From NCBI RefSeq assembly GCF_001700315.1, contig NZ_MASJ01000024.1, positions 1 to 64,000 of the forward strand: a stretch of 64,000 nt of DNA. The letters are read 5' to 3'. Positions within the stretch are counted from its first letter, which is position 1; every line of letters starts with the position of its first letter. Below are positions 17,267 through 25,905 of the stretch, in pieces. The translations under genes were made by a program, and so were the position numbers. The DNA is from Caryophanon tenue. GTDB taxonomy: Bacteria; Bacillota; Bacilli; Bacillales_A; Planococcaceae. The notes beneath the pieces are model-generated. The model searched no databases, was not told the DNA's origin, and saw nothing but the letters and a program-made list of their open reading frames with translations.

Positions 17267-18025
17267 TTATTGCGACGACACAATTAGTGTTTCTTCCGCA
17301 GTTTGTCGTAAAATTTCTCGTAAATCAAACCAAATTTCATCTGGATAATCGTAATTATCACCGAGTGTTCGTAGCTCAATCGCATACGTTGATTTCGCAT
17401 TCGGCTGCTTCGCTAGTGATAATAACACACCTTCCTTCGCATAAGAACGATAACCTCGTAACGTTTCCGGTGTAATGGCTGGCGTTGGATTTTTTAGCTT
17501 TCGTCGCCAAAAGCTATTTGTTCCTTCTCGCTCAGCTATATGTTGATTAAAAATCGCTGACACTAATAGCTCCGTATCATCTAACGAACGGAAAAACACT
17601 TTCGTGAGCCGTTCTGACGGGGATGCGTATACAACGAAGCGATTATTTAACTTATAAAAAAATGGAGAAATAATAGGCTCACGCTTATGCGCTAAATACA
17701 GTAACTCCGATTGTTCTTTCGCCGTTAACAAGTCTAACGAACGCTCTAACTGAAAATCAATAAAGCAAATATCCTCTTTTTGCTCCGCTACTTGCTTTTG
17801 AAAGCTACGTATTTCTGATTTAGGTACATAATCAAAATATGTATGCCCATTATATGCTGGTCCTTCAAATGGACTCTTCAATAGTAAAAGGTGATTATCT
17901 TGTTGTAACGATGTGATAAATTGTTGAATGGATAATTCACTAAAAATGACGAACTTGCCGATTTCGTCCATATGCACATAAAAATGATGCACGTATTCAT
18001 CAAATGACCTCATTTTTTTCACCAC
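17267..18025 (-). CDS. Hypothetical protein, 252 residues
   Basis: I do not recognise this family. The protein is soluble, without signal peptide or membrane segments, mixed charge, rich in aromatic residues and serine/leucine in the first half. It contains an acidic centre (EQKEDICFIDFQLERSLDLL near 82-101) and a basic segment SFWRRKLKNP. The start is GTG at 18025, preferred since AGAGGTG lies 7 bases upstream. It is divergent from rodA with about 180 bases between, and ends in a terminator, so it is probably monocistronic. Confidence 0.75.
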   Translation of the reverse strand: MVKKMRSFDEYVHHFYVHMDEIGKFVIFSELSIQQFITSLQQDNHLLLLKSPFEGPAYNGHTYFDYVPKSEIRSFQKQVAEQKEDICFIDFQLERSLDLLTAKEQSELLYLAHKREPIISPFFYKLNNRFVVYASPSERLTKVFFRSLDDTELLVSAIFNQHIAEREGTNSFWRRKLKNPTPAITPETLRGYRSYAKEGVLLSLAKQPNAKSTYAIELRTLGDNYDYPDEIWFDLREILRQTAEETLIVSSQ

Positions 18026-18206
18026 ATCCGTTCACCTCTTTCTATCCTTTTCATTATAAAACTTCGCTTCCTAAAATTGAAACAATTTTACTTAACTTTC
18101 GTCTTAAATTTATTATAATCGAAAATGCCATAAGATGGACTTTTACGTTATAATAAGCAGTATTGTATTTTATACATTTAATTTTACTTATAGGTGGCTT
18201 TCAAAA

Positions 18207-19391
18207 TTGGAAACTAATCGTAACTTTGCGCAGCGTTTTGACTGGACGCTTGCTTTTATCATGCTTATTTTCATGTGCATTAGTTTAACGGCCATTTCAT
18301 CTGCTCAAACGTCTGGACAATACAGTGCAAACTTTGTATTTTTACAGCTACGCGGATATATAATTGGCGCGTTTATTATCACCTTCGTCATGTTTTTCGA
18401 GCCAAATCAATATAAAAAGTTCACATGGTATTTATATGGTTTCGGCGTATTTTTACTGTTTATGCTTTTTGTCATTCCAGCCGGTAGTTTTGCATTACGT
18501 GTAAACGGTGCAAAAAGCTGGTTCGCAACACCAATCGGTAACATTCAGCCTGCCGAGTTTATGAAAACCTTCTTCATTTTAGCGGCTGCTTGGGTCATTA
18601 GTAAGCATAATGAATATTACCTCGATAAATCTATTCGTTCGGATTTATTATTGCTAGCCAAAATTTTTGGTGTACTCGCAATCCCGTTATTCTTCATTAT
18701 GCAGCAGCCTGATTTAGGTTCAGCGCTCGTATTCTTGGCCATTACTGCTGCACTTATTATCGTTGGTGGCGTAACATGGAAAATTATTTTGCCCGTATTT
18801 TTAGCTGCTTCTGGTATCGGGGGCGCACTTCTTTGGATGGCTGTGTATAAACAAGATTTCATCCAAAATACGCTCGGCTTTGACCCGTATCAGCTAGCGC
18901 GTATTTACTCATGGTTAGACCCATACTCATATGCCGCTTCTGAAGGATACCACCTTATTACTTCGCTAAATGCGATTGGCTCTGGTGAAATTTTTGGTAA
19001 AGGCTTTGGTGGGCGTGAAGTATATGTTGCGGAAAACCACACGGACTTTATTTTCTCGGTTATCGGAGAAGAATGGGGATTTGTTGGCGCAAGCTTCGTA
19101 ATTTGTATGTACTTTTTACTTGTCTATCACTTAACGAAAATTGCGTTAGAATTAAAAGACCCGTTCTGTTCATATGTGTGTGCAGGTGTTATCGCGATGA
19201 TTACCTTCCACGTCTTTGAAAATATCGGCATGACGATTCAACTTCTTCCGATCACAGGTATTCCGTTACCTCTTATTAGTTACGGTGGTAGTTCGATGAT
19301 GGGGATTTCCCTAGCGCTCGGTCTTATTTTCAGTATGAAGTTCCACCATCGCACATATATGTTCGGTTCACATGATGAGGACCAACATTAA
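18207..19391 (+). CDS. rodA: Rod shape-determining SEDS protein RodA
   Basis: 394 residues, peptidoglycan glycosyltransferase of the SEDS family that extends the lateral wall with class B PBPs. Ten or so membrane segments. Signature residues lie in GNIQPAEFMKTFFILAAAW and in the C-terminal block LLPITGIPLPLISYGGSSM. The frame extends upstream to an ATG at 18135, but a TTG at 18207 has AGGTGG 9 bases before it and gives a normal cytosolic N-terminus (ETNRNFAQRFDWTLAF). A -10 TATAAT at 18114-18119 would leave the earlier ATG almost leaderless. It could be called FtsW by annotation, but the sequence reads as RodA-like. Confidence 0.88.
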   Translation: METNRNFAQRFDWTLAFIMLIFMCISLTAISSAQTSGQYSANFVFLQLRGYIIGAFIITFVMFFEPNQYKKFTWYLYGFGVFLLFMLFVIPAGSFALRVNGAKSWFATPIGNIQPAEFMKTFFILAAAWVISKHNEYYLDKSIRSDLLLLAKIFGVLAIPLFFIMQQPDLGSALVFLAITAALIIVGGVTWKIILPVFLAASGIGGALLWMAVYKQDFIQNTLGFDPYQLARIYSWLDPYSYAASEGYHLITSLNAIGSGEIFGKGFGGREVYVAENHTDFIFSVIGEEWGFVGASFVICMYFLLVYHLTKIALELKDPFCSYVCAGVIAMITFHVFENIGMTIQLLPITGIPLPLISYGGSSMMGISLALGLIFSMKFHHRTYMFGSHDEDQH

Positions 19392-19425
19392 AAAAGAGAG
19401 CGCCCGAAATGGGTGCTCTCTTTTT
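19392..19425 (+). terminator. Terminator of rodA
   Basis: AGAGAGCGCCC pairs with GGGTGCTCTCT over a short loop, followed by TTTTTAT. Confidence 0.9.
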
Positions 19426-19431
19426 ATATAT

Positions 19432-19484
19432 AAAAAGGTCGCTTGAGCAAACAATCTTCAGAAAATTGCTTGCTCAAGCGACCT
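19432..19484 (-). terminator. Terminator of the 45-residue small gene
   Basis: On the minus strand AGGTCGCTTGAGCAA pairs with TTGCTCAAGCGACCT, an unusually long perfect stem, followed by TTTTTAT. It lies 13 bases after the stop of the small ORF. Confidence 0.85.
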
Positions 19485-19496
19485 TTACCCACCACA

Positions 19497-19634
19497 TTAC
19501 ATTTGTGTTGTTTGTGTTTTGGGTGGAGGCGTTAATACTTTTAATAACTCCAGTCGTGATTTTGTCATGCTCGCTGTCACGCCTAGCTTCGCCAAATTTG
19601 AAATGATTTTTTTCACATCTACTTCTTTCGTCAT
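19497..19634 (-). CDS. Small protein of 45 residues
   Basis: Too short for routine gene callers but well framed. ATG at 19634, GAGGTGG 7 bases upstream, TAA stop at 19497-19499, then a strong terminator. The product starts MTKEVDVKKIISNLAKLGV, is basic and amphipathic in the first 30 residues, and ends in a proline/threonine-rich tail (LTPPPKTQTTQM). A -10 like TATGAT with an upstream TG lies near 19728-19733. No similarity is recognised. It lies on the strand opposite rodA, converging with it. Confidence 0.6.
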   Translation of the reverse strand: MTKEVDVKKIISNLAKLGVTASMTKSRLELLKVLTPPPKTQTTQM

Positions 19635-19930
19635 ATAAATCCACCTCACAATGTCTGCGTTTAGTATTTAGTACGTTATAAACGACGAAAAGTTCCTCGT
19701 TAAAGATGTCTGACAAGTATCTGTTCTTATCATACCACGTTTTAAAAGCTTTGAAGCATTAATTTTAAAAACATTAAAAAAAGTCAAGTAAAAACATCAC
19801 CAATTTGTCAAAACTACTTCTCAACGCTAAAATCACCTAAAAATCCCCACTATGTTTATGATTTGAGCTTTGCGGAAATAATAAAAAATAAGCACGTAAC
19901 ATGATAATGTATTGGAGGATTTATATACAT
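19635..19930. other. Intergenic region between small ORF and YwqG-like gene
   Basis: AT-rich. It holds the probable promoter of the small minus-strand gene (near 19728). Towards the plus-strand gene it contains GTTTAT (19854-19859) followed after 14 bases by GGAAAT, a weak resemblance to a sigma-B promoter. No further coding or RNA gene is seen. Confidence 0.4.
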
Positions 19931-20728
19931 ATGATTAGGGGCAATGAATTACCGAAAGATTTATATGCTTTTCAGGATAGTATTCAAGCAACTAGAGTGC
20001 CCACTCTTCATATTTCACCGTCTTTTCAGTCAACTGATGTATACTGTAGTAAATTTATTGGCAAGCCATACTTACCAAAAAGTTCTCACTATCCAACAGA
20101 TAAAAACGGAGAGCCGATGAAATTATTGGCACAAATTAATTTTTCTGAAGTACCAAATTTTTCATTGTTTCCATCACAAGGGATTTTACAATTTTTCGTC
20201 CCTTATACAAATCCCTTCACTTTCTTTAATACCTTTGAAGATATATGGCAGCGCGATTTTAAAGTACGCTTTTTCAAAAATCCTTTACCAATAGAGGAGC
20301 TTGTAACAGACTTCTCTCAATTTGAACATTTAGAAAATAATAGCTTCCCTATTCAAAAGGAAAGCCGATTATTATTTACACCTACTACTGAACCAGTTTC
20401 AGCGTTAGATTACCGCTTCAGCAACATTTCTAAAACACCGCTGAATCTGTTGTTTAACGACGAAGGTCAGCCGCTATATGATATTTATATGGAGCATTTT
20501 TTAGGCAGCGGACATAAGATGGGTGGTTATCCTTACTTTATTACACAAGACCCTCGTCATGAATACCCGTTCTTAAAAAAATACGATGTTTTACTACTAC
20601 AAATCGATTCCGACGAAGAAAATGGCATTATGTGGGGAAATTGTGGTGTCGCTAATTTCTTTATTAATCGAGATGATTTATTACGAGGCGATTTTTCAGA
20701 TATTCTTTATCATTGGGACCATTACTAA
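19931..20728 (+). CDS. YwqG family protein (DUF1963)
   Basis: 265 residues. The DUF1963 pattern is clear: FIGKPYLPKSSHYPTDKNGE early (near 44-63), then LLAQINFSEVP, ILQFFVPY, a central GHKMGGYPYFIT (near 198-209) and a C-terminal DEENGIMWGNCGVANFFI. The family is widespread, also in polyimmunity-type loci, but its function is unknown. The ATG at 19931 is preferred. GGAGG lies 12 bases upstream, which is long, and an ATG at 19901 precedes the Shine-Dalgarno and is less likely. A weak hairpin with TTTTTT follows the stop. Confidence 0.8.
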   Translation: MIRGNELPKDLYAFQDSIQATRVPTLHISPSFQSTDVYCSKFIGKPYLPKSSHYPTDKNGEPMKLLAQINFSEVPNFSLFPSQGILQFFVPYTNPFTFFNTFEDIWQRDFKVRFFKNPLPIEELVTDFSQFEHLENNSFPIQKESRLLFTPTTEPVSALDYRFSNISKTPLNLLFNDEGQPLYDIYMEHFLGSGHKMGGYPYFITQDPRHEYPFLKKYDVLLLQIDSDEENGIMWGNCGVANFFINRDDLLRGDFSDILYHWDHY

Positions 20729-20832
20729 GTTGCTCTTTTTAAGAGTAGCTTTTTTCTATGCGCGTCATTCTTACCTCACCTAAGACGTATAGTATATACT
20801 GAATGGGTGAATGAACAAAGGTGGTGACAGTT

Positions 20833-22290
20833 ATGTTAGAATTTGCAGAATTTAGTATTTCAGCGTTACTCATTATCACACTTAATATTTTATTAGCCAT
20901 TACCATTATCTTTTTAGAACGCCGAGACCCAACATCCACATGGGCATGGATTTTAGTATTATTTTTTCTACCATTAGCAGGATTTATTTTATATTTACTG
21001 CTCGGTCGGCAACTTCGCAAAAAACATTTATTTCGCTGGGCAGGTCGGCAAGATATCGGCATTGACCAATTAATTGACTACCAAATAACAGCGATTGCAA
21101 ACGATACATTCGAATATCGTAACCCTCAAATTGAAAAATACGATGAAATGATTTTTATGCATTTACGTAATAATGATGCTGTCTTAACACAAGACAATGC
21201 GGTGCGTATTTACCATGATGGTGTCGATAAATTTGAAGCACTCCTAACAGATATTAAACATGCAAAAGACCATATTCATATTCAGTACTATATTTTCAAA
21301 TTAGATCAGCTTGGCTCACGCATTTACCGTGCGCTCATAAAAAAGGCACAGCAAGGCGTGAAAGTTCGTATTTTATATGATGAAATGGGCTCGCGTACAA
21401 CTAAACGTAGACATTTTAAGGATTTAATCATAGCAGGCGGCGAAATCGAAATTTTTTTCCCATCTATTTTACCGCTTATTAATCCGCGTATGAACTATCG
21501 TAATCACCGTAAAATTGTTGTCATTGATGGCAAAATTGGCTATACAGGTGGCTTTAATGTTGGTGATGAATACTTAGGCTTAAAAGAACGATTTGGCTAT
21601 TGGCGTGACACCCACCTTCGTATTGAAGGTAGTGCCGTTCACCCATTACAAACACGTTTTTTACTCGATTGGAATCAAGCCACTTCGCATCGTGAAATCC
21701 ATTACGCCAATCGTTATTTCCCGATTATCCCACGCAAAGGGACTGTCAGTATGCAAATCGTTTCCAGTGGACCTGATTCGAATTGGGAACAAATTAAAAA
21801 TGGCTACTTAAAAATGATTAATATGGCAAAGCGATATGTCTATATCCAATCTCCTTATTTTATTCCAGACCAAAGCTTTATGGATGCCATTCGTATCGCG
21901 TCCTTAAGTGGCATTGATGTCCGGATTATGATTCCAAATAAACCTGACCATATGTTTGTATATTGGGCTACATATTCATACGTTGGACAATTATTAGAAG
22001 CAGGCGCGAAAATTTATCATTATGACCGTGGCTTTATTCATGCAAAAATGATTGTCGTTGATGATGAAGTTTGCACAGTCGGCACAGCAAATATTGACCT
22101 GCGCAGCTTTAAGCTGAACTTTGAGATTAATGCGTTCATTTATGACCGTAGCATCTCGCATCGTTTAGCAGAACTGTTTGAGCAAGACATGCTTGATTGC
22201 TCTGAGCTTACACATGAACTTTATAAAAAACGCTCGCTTGTTATCAAGATGAAAGAATCTATTTCGCGTCTATTGTCACCTATTTTATAA
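20833..22290 (+). CDS. cls: Cardiolipin synthase
   Basis: 485 residues. Phospholipase D superfamily membrane enzyme that makes cardiolipin from two phosphatidylglycerols. Two N-terminal membrane segments are followed by two HKD motifs: HRKIVVIDGKIGYTGGFN (near 220-237) and HAKMIVVDDEVCTVGTAN (near 400-417). Length fits ClsA/YwnE. The start is the ATG at 20833 with AAAGGTGGTGA upstream; a GTG at 20821 lies within that ribosome binding site. It stands alone between two terminators. Confidence 0.95.
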   Translation: MLEFAEFSISALLIITLNILLAITIIFLERRDPTSTWAWILVLFFLPLAGFILYLLLGRQLRKKHLFRWAGRQDIGIDQLIDYQITAIANDTFEYRNPQIEKYDEMIFMHLRNNDAVLTQDNAVRIYHDGVDKFEALLTDIKHAKDHIHIQYYIFKLDQLGSRIYRALIKKAQQGVKVRILYDEMGSRTTKRRHFKDLIIAGGEIEIFFPSILPLINPRMNYRNHRKIVVIDGKIGYTGGFNVGDEYLGLKERFGYWRDTHLRIEGSAVHPLQTRFLLDWNQATSHREIHYANRYFPIIPRKGTVSMQIVSSGPDSNWEQIKNGYLKMINMAKRYVYIQSPYFIPDQSFMDAIRIASLSGIDVRIMIPNKPDHMFVYWATYSYVGQLLEAGAKIYHYDRGFIHAKMIVVDDEVCTVGTANIDLRSFKLNFEINAFIYDRSISHRLAELFEQDMLDCSELTHELYKKRSLVIKMKESISRLLSPIL

Positions 22291-22296
22291 ATACAC

Positions 22297-22338
22297 AAAA
22301 GGAGATGCCCACGAATTAACATGGCCATCTCCTCTTTT
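22297..22338. terminator. Bidirectional terminator between cls and VanY-type gene
   Basis: AAAAGGAGATG pairs with CATCTCCTCTTTT. A run on one side and T run on the other suit the two convergent genes. Confidence 0.85.
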
Positions 22339-22343
22339 ACTTA

Positions 22344-23273
22344 TTATGGATTATTGTGTTCAGATTTTGCGCCTACCTGTGTTCCCTCAGTAGTTGTCAC
22401 TTCTGATTGTTCTACTGTTGATCCATTTTCTTGCGGCGCTTCCTCAGCCACTTGTGGAACAATGACCTCTTTCCCTTCATACACACCTAAATATTCTTCT
22501 AACGTAATATTTTGCTCGGCTATTTTTAGCGCATGCTCCACACCCACATAACGGAAATGCCAAGATTCATACATAAAACCGGTTAAATGCTCTTTCCCTT
22601 TTGGATAACGTAAAATAAAGCCATATGTCGGTGCATGTTGAACGAGCCATTGACCTGCTGGTGTTTCACCAAACGCCGCAGTTAGCCATAAGTCTTCTTT
22701 GCCAACTTCTCCAATATCAAACGCTAAACCTGTTTGATGCTCCGAATAGCCAGGACGTGCGCTATAACGGTCCGCTTCTTCTTGTCCATCTCGTGCTACA
22801 TAGTTATTATATAAAGTCGTTTGATAATCATAAGAACGATAGCCACTAAAACCAACTAGCTGTATATTTTCTTTTGCAGCTGCTGCAACCATTGTATCAA
22901 GTGCCGCTTGCGCTGTTGGGTCTGTATCCGGTGCATATGTCGACGGCAATGGATATTGCTTGTTCGCAATTAAAATGCCATTAATATACGTAGGTTCTGT
23001 TGGCAACTCTTTAGTTTCGTCATATTTTGTCGCATCAACTTTTTCAAGTGGTGGTGCTTCAACAACCGGCTCTATCGGTGTGATAGATTGTACCGGTTCC
23101 TCGATTTGTTGCTTCTGTTGTTGACTACTTTGTGTAATCGTTTCTTCCGTTGGCTCGTCGACCACGGCTGTATAATAAACGACACCACCTGCTAGTGCAA
23201 TTGCTAGTAAGCTTGTCGTGCCAATAATAAGACCTGTTTTCTTTTTCTTATGTTGATTGTTTGGGACTAACAT
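22344..23273 (-). CDS. D-alanyl-D-alanine carboxypeptidase, M15B (VanY) family
   Basis: 309 residues, membrane-anchored by an N-terminal segment (GLIIGTTSLLAIALAGGVVYY near 14-34), then a Gln/Glu/Pro-rich linker and an M15B zinc peptidase domain from about residue 95. Zinc and catalytic motifs: GYRSYDYQ (near 144), SARPGYSEHQTGLAFDIG (near 170-187) and ESWHFRYVG (near 234-242). An acidic Ser/Thr-rich tail follows. It likely trims terminal D-Ala from peptidoglycan stems outside the membrane. The N-terminus begins with a basic KKKKTG stop. Isolated transcription unit. Confidence 0.9.
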   Translation of the reverse strand: MLVPNNQHKKKKTGLIIGTTSLLAIALAGGVVYYTAVVDEPTEETITQSSQQQKQQIEEPVQSITPIEPVVEAPPLEKVDATKYDETKELPTEPTYINGILIANKQYPLPSTYAPDTDPTAQAALDTMVAAAAKENIQLVGFSGYRSYDYQTTLYNNYVARDGQEEADRYSARPGYSEHQTGLAFDIGEVGKEDLWLTAAFGETPAGQWLVQHAPTYGFILRYPKGKEHLTGFMYESWHFRYVGVEHALKIAEQNITLEEYLGVYEGKEVIVPQVAEEAPQENGSTVEQSEVTTTEGTQVGAKSEHNNP

Positions 23274-23437
23274 GTAGTACTCCTTCCTCTACTGCTTATT
23301 ACCGCTAGTGTATCATCAAACTTTTGAGATTGCGAAATATGTGACACGTAAAAAATGAGCGCAATCCGCCTGTAATTAATACATTTGGGCAAGAAATAAA
23401 TAGGCGCGCGTCTGTTCTAACATACGTTTAATTGCAT

Positions 23438-23476
23438 AAAATAAACCTCCGACACCGAAACATGTCGAAGGCTTTT
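23438..23476 (-). terminator. Terminator of the AraC-type gene
   Basis: CCTTCGACA pairs with TGTCGGAGG (nine pairs with one wobble), followed by TTTATTTTAT on the minus strand. Confidence 0.65.
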
Positions 23477-23537
23477 ACGTATATGCCAAATCGGTCGCTC
23501 GATAAAAACGACATCTTATCAATTCTATGCAAAATAA

Positions 23538-24329
23538 TTATAATTGGTTATAGGTTTCTTCATTAATTTCAAATCGGTAAAACTCATGATGAAGCTCATC
23601 TCGGAAATGTTTTGGTGTGACACCTGTATATTTTTTGAAAATACGTGTGAAATAGCTTTGATTACAAAAATGGAATTGAGCCGAAATGGACGTAATACTT
23701 TTATTCGTATGACGTAAATAATACTGCGATTCCTCGACACGACGCACATTTAAATACTCAACTAATGTAATACCAACATGCTCTCTAAAAATGCGTGATA
23801 AATGACTTGTACTAATTTTGAAATGTGCTGCAATACTTTCGACGGTCAAGTTTTGTTCTAGCTCATCATTAATATAAACGATTACTTTGTTAACGGTTTG
23901 ATGTCTAAACATAGGTTGTTTACGATCCGCAATAAAGTTCACAAAGAAATCTACTAAGTCATCAGCAAACTGTAAAAACTCCGCATCTCTCATGTGATTA
24001 TCAATCATATCGACACATGCTACATTAAACGCAAATGCTTTTTTCGCTGGTACTTGATTGTCTAATAACTTACGCGCTACAATCGACGATAATGTTTTAA
24101 AATATGAGCGTACAATTTTAATCACCTTTTTACCAAAACGTACCGTTAACAAATCAATAATCTCATGGATAGTCTTTTTCGCCTTTGGTGCTTCTAAATG
24201 ATACACTTCAAACAATAACTTCGTTTCTAACGTGAAAAATTCTTCTACCCCTTCATACTCATTCATACTATCAATCTCTTGAAAATAACGCTTCGAAATT
24301 GCTTCTGACATAGAATGCTGTAGTTGCAT
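23538..24329 (-). CDS. AraC family transcriptional regulator
   Basis: 263 residues. The C-terminal 100 residues form two helix-turn-helix units of the AraC type: VESIAAHFKISTSHLSRIFR (near 165-184) and SITSISAQFHFCNQSYFTRI followed by FKKYTGVTPKHFRD. The N-terminal 150 residues are alpha-helical with no cupin signature and are not recognised. No known target is adjacent; it is divergent from the LytTR gene across 500 bases of AT-rich DNA. Either gene may regulate that interval. Confidence 0.85.
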   Translation of the reverse strand: MQLQHSMSEAISKRYFQEIDSMNEYEGVEEFFTLETKLLFEVYHLEAPKAKKTIHEIIDLLTVRFGKKVIKIVRSYFKTLSSIVARKLLDNQVPAKKAFAFNVACVDMIDNHMRDAEFLQFADDLVDFFVNFIADRKQPMFRHQTVNKVIVYINDELEQNLTVESIAAHFKISTSHLSRIFREHVGITLVEYLNVRRVEESQYYLRHTNKSITSISAQFHFCNQSYFTRIFKKYTGVTPKHFRDELHHEFYRFEINEETYNQL

Positions 24330-24829
24330 AGACCCACTCCCTAGTTTCTCGTAACTTTTATTCCATATTGTTCTTATTCTTTATCATAATGAATTTATCC
24401 TTACAATGCATTAAGTTTGTCAAATTTCCTGTAAAAAAACAAATCTTTATACCTAATAATAGCGTAAAATTAATGGAACTTATTTCTAGAAGATTCTTAA
24501 AACACGATTTATATAGCGAATTTTACCATAAAAAATACAATTTATTCAATAATTTTCAGATAATTAATTAATTCTTTTTTCTTAATGCTTTTTACGCAGT
24601 TATGAAAATACATCATATTATAGTATGTATTTTAACCTAAATATTAGAAAATCGTCACATGGCATGATATACTTCTTATAAATAGGAAATAATTGATATG
24701 CTACTCTCACTATTTTGTCTGAATCGCAAATTTTCTAATTTATTCATCATTCTTCTATAAAATTTTAAGAGATTATGTAGTAAAATAGTGTATTATTAAA
24801 TTATTATTAAATTAATGAGGTGTTAAGAC
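24330..24829. other. AT-rich intergenic region between AraC and LytTR regulators
   Basis: About 500 bases, strongly AT-rich, without convincing coding sequence. An inverted repeat AAAATACAT / ATGTATTTT lies at 24605-24633 and could be a regulator site or terminator-like hairpin. A TAAAAT near 24781 may be the LytTR gene -10. Confidence 0.5.
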
Positions 24830-25480
24830 GTGGATCCGAAACAAATCGAAGAAATCATGGATGTCATCAAAGAATTTTTCCCTGACAATACATCTATCGC
24901 TATTTCTGATACTCAATCATACTTATACTACCAGCCGAGTAAAAAAGTTGACTTAAAAATTAAACCGGGTGATCCAGTAAAAGAAGGCTCAGCAGCACAC
25001 AAAGCTGTAAACTATGGTCAAAAAATTAGCACATACATCGAGCCTGATGTATTCGGCGTACCATACTACGGTATGAGTATCCCTCTAATTGAAGAAGGCG
25101 AAACAAAAGGTGCGATTACAGCTGTATTCCCACAAAAGCCATCGCCATTCTTAACGAACTATATTACGATTAAGATTGATGACTGCTGGTACCCAATCAA
25201 GCATGACCAAGTAATTTATTTAGAAACACAATTGCGTAAAACATTTGTGAAAACAATGACTCGTGAAGGTTATCACCGCTTAAACTTAAGTGATTTAGAG
25301 CTATTCTTAGCGCCTGACTCGTTTATTCGATGCCACCGTTCTTACATCGTGAATATTGATTATATTGATGAGATTCAACCAGATTCTCACTCAACATTCT
25401 TATTAATCATGAAAGACGGCACACGCATCCCAGTTAGCCAACGTTATGCAAGCTACTTCCGTCGTTCATTAGGCTTCTAA
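24830..25480 (+). CDS. LytTR-family DNA-binding regulator with N-terminal sensor domain
   Basis: 216 residues. Residues 1-105 form a small sensor-like domain (PAS-type appearance, SIAISDTQSYLYYQPS, later YYGMSIPLIEEGETKGAITA). Residues 112-216 form a LytTR DNA-binding domain (VIYLETQLRKTFVKTM, then FIRCHRSYIVNIDYIDEI and GTRIPVSQRYASYFR). The start is GTG, with GAGGTG 8 bases before it. No receiver domain is present, so it is a one-component regulator. The next gene on the same strand encodes an acetyl-CoA hydrolase/CoA-transferase, separated by a terminator and 370 bases. Confidence 0.85.
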   Translation: MDPKQIEEIMDVIKEFFPDNTSIAISDTQSYLYYQPSKKVDLKIKPGDPVKEGSAAHKAVNYGQKISTYIEPDVFGVPYYGMSIPLIEEGETKGAITAVFPQKPSPFLTNYITIKIDDCWYPIKHDQVIYLETQLRKTFVKTMTREGYHRLNLSDLELFLAPDSFIRCHRSYIVNIDYIDEIQPDSHSTFLLIMKDGTRIPVSQRYASYFRRSLGF

Positions 25481-25499
25481 TTACTAGACGCATAAGAAA

Positions 25500-25533
25500 C
25501 CGAATTCATACCTTTATGAATTCGGTTTTTTTA
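25500..25533 (+). terminator. Terminator of the LytTR gene
   Basis: CCGAATTCATA pairs with TATGAATTCGG, followed by seven T. Confidence 0.92.
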
Positions 25534-25657
25534 TCGCCTTTATACTATAATATTTGTCCTTTCAGCATTTCAAAACAAAATGCCCATCATTATTGTACAA
25601 GTGGGTCGCAAAACGTCTCACTTCCTAGTATTTCTCTTAGAACCTTCTTATAAAGCA

Positions 25658-25671
25658 AGAAAGCGTTTCCA
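25658..25671 (+). promoter_or_regulatory. Candidate cre (CcpA) site
   Basis: AGAAAGCGTTTCCA differs from the cre consensus TGWAANCGNTNWCA at only a couple of positions. It lies about 235 bases upstream of the CoA-transferase gene. Position relative to the start of transcription is unknown, so activation or repression cannot be stated. Confidence 0.4.
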
Positions 25672-25905
25672 TCAATAAATTCTCGAAAAAACATAAAAAC
25701 GCTATTAAAATGAGCATAAAACCATTTTTCATGTTCATTTTGAAGAATCTGTGACAATTACGTGTTAGACTTACGTTATTCAATTCTACAGTTATTTTTA
25801 ATAATAAACTGAAAATTACAAACTCGCAAAATGCAGTTTGTTTCCACGTCTTTATGCTAAATAGAGACAATATTTTATCACTTAAATTAGGGGAGGATTT
25901 TCAAA

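Noticed and set aside
19409-19716. 65- and 80-residue open frames after rodA
   Set aside because: They run through the two terminators; only the 45-residue frame has a ribosome binding site and proper end.
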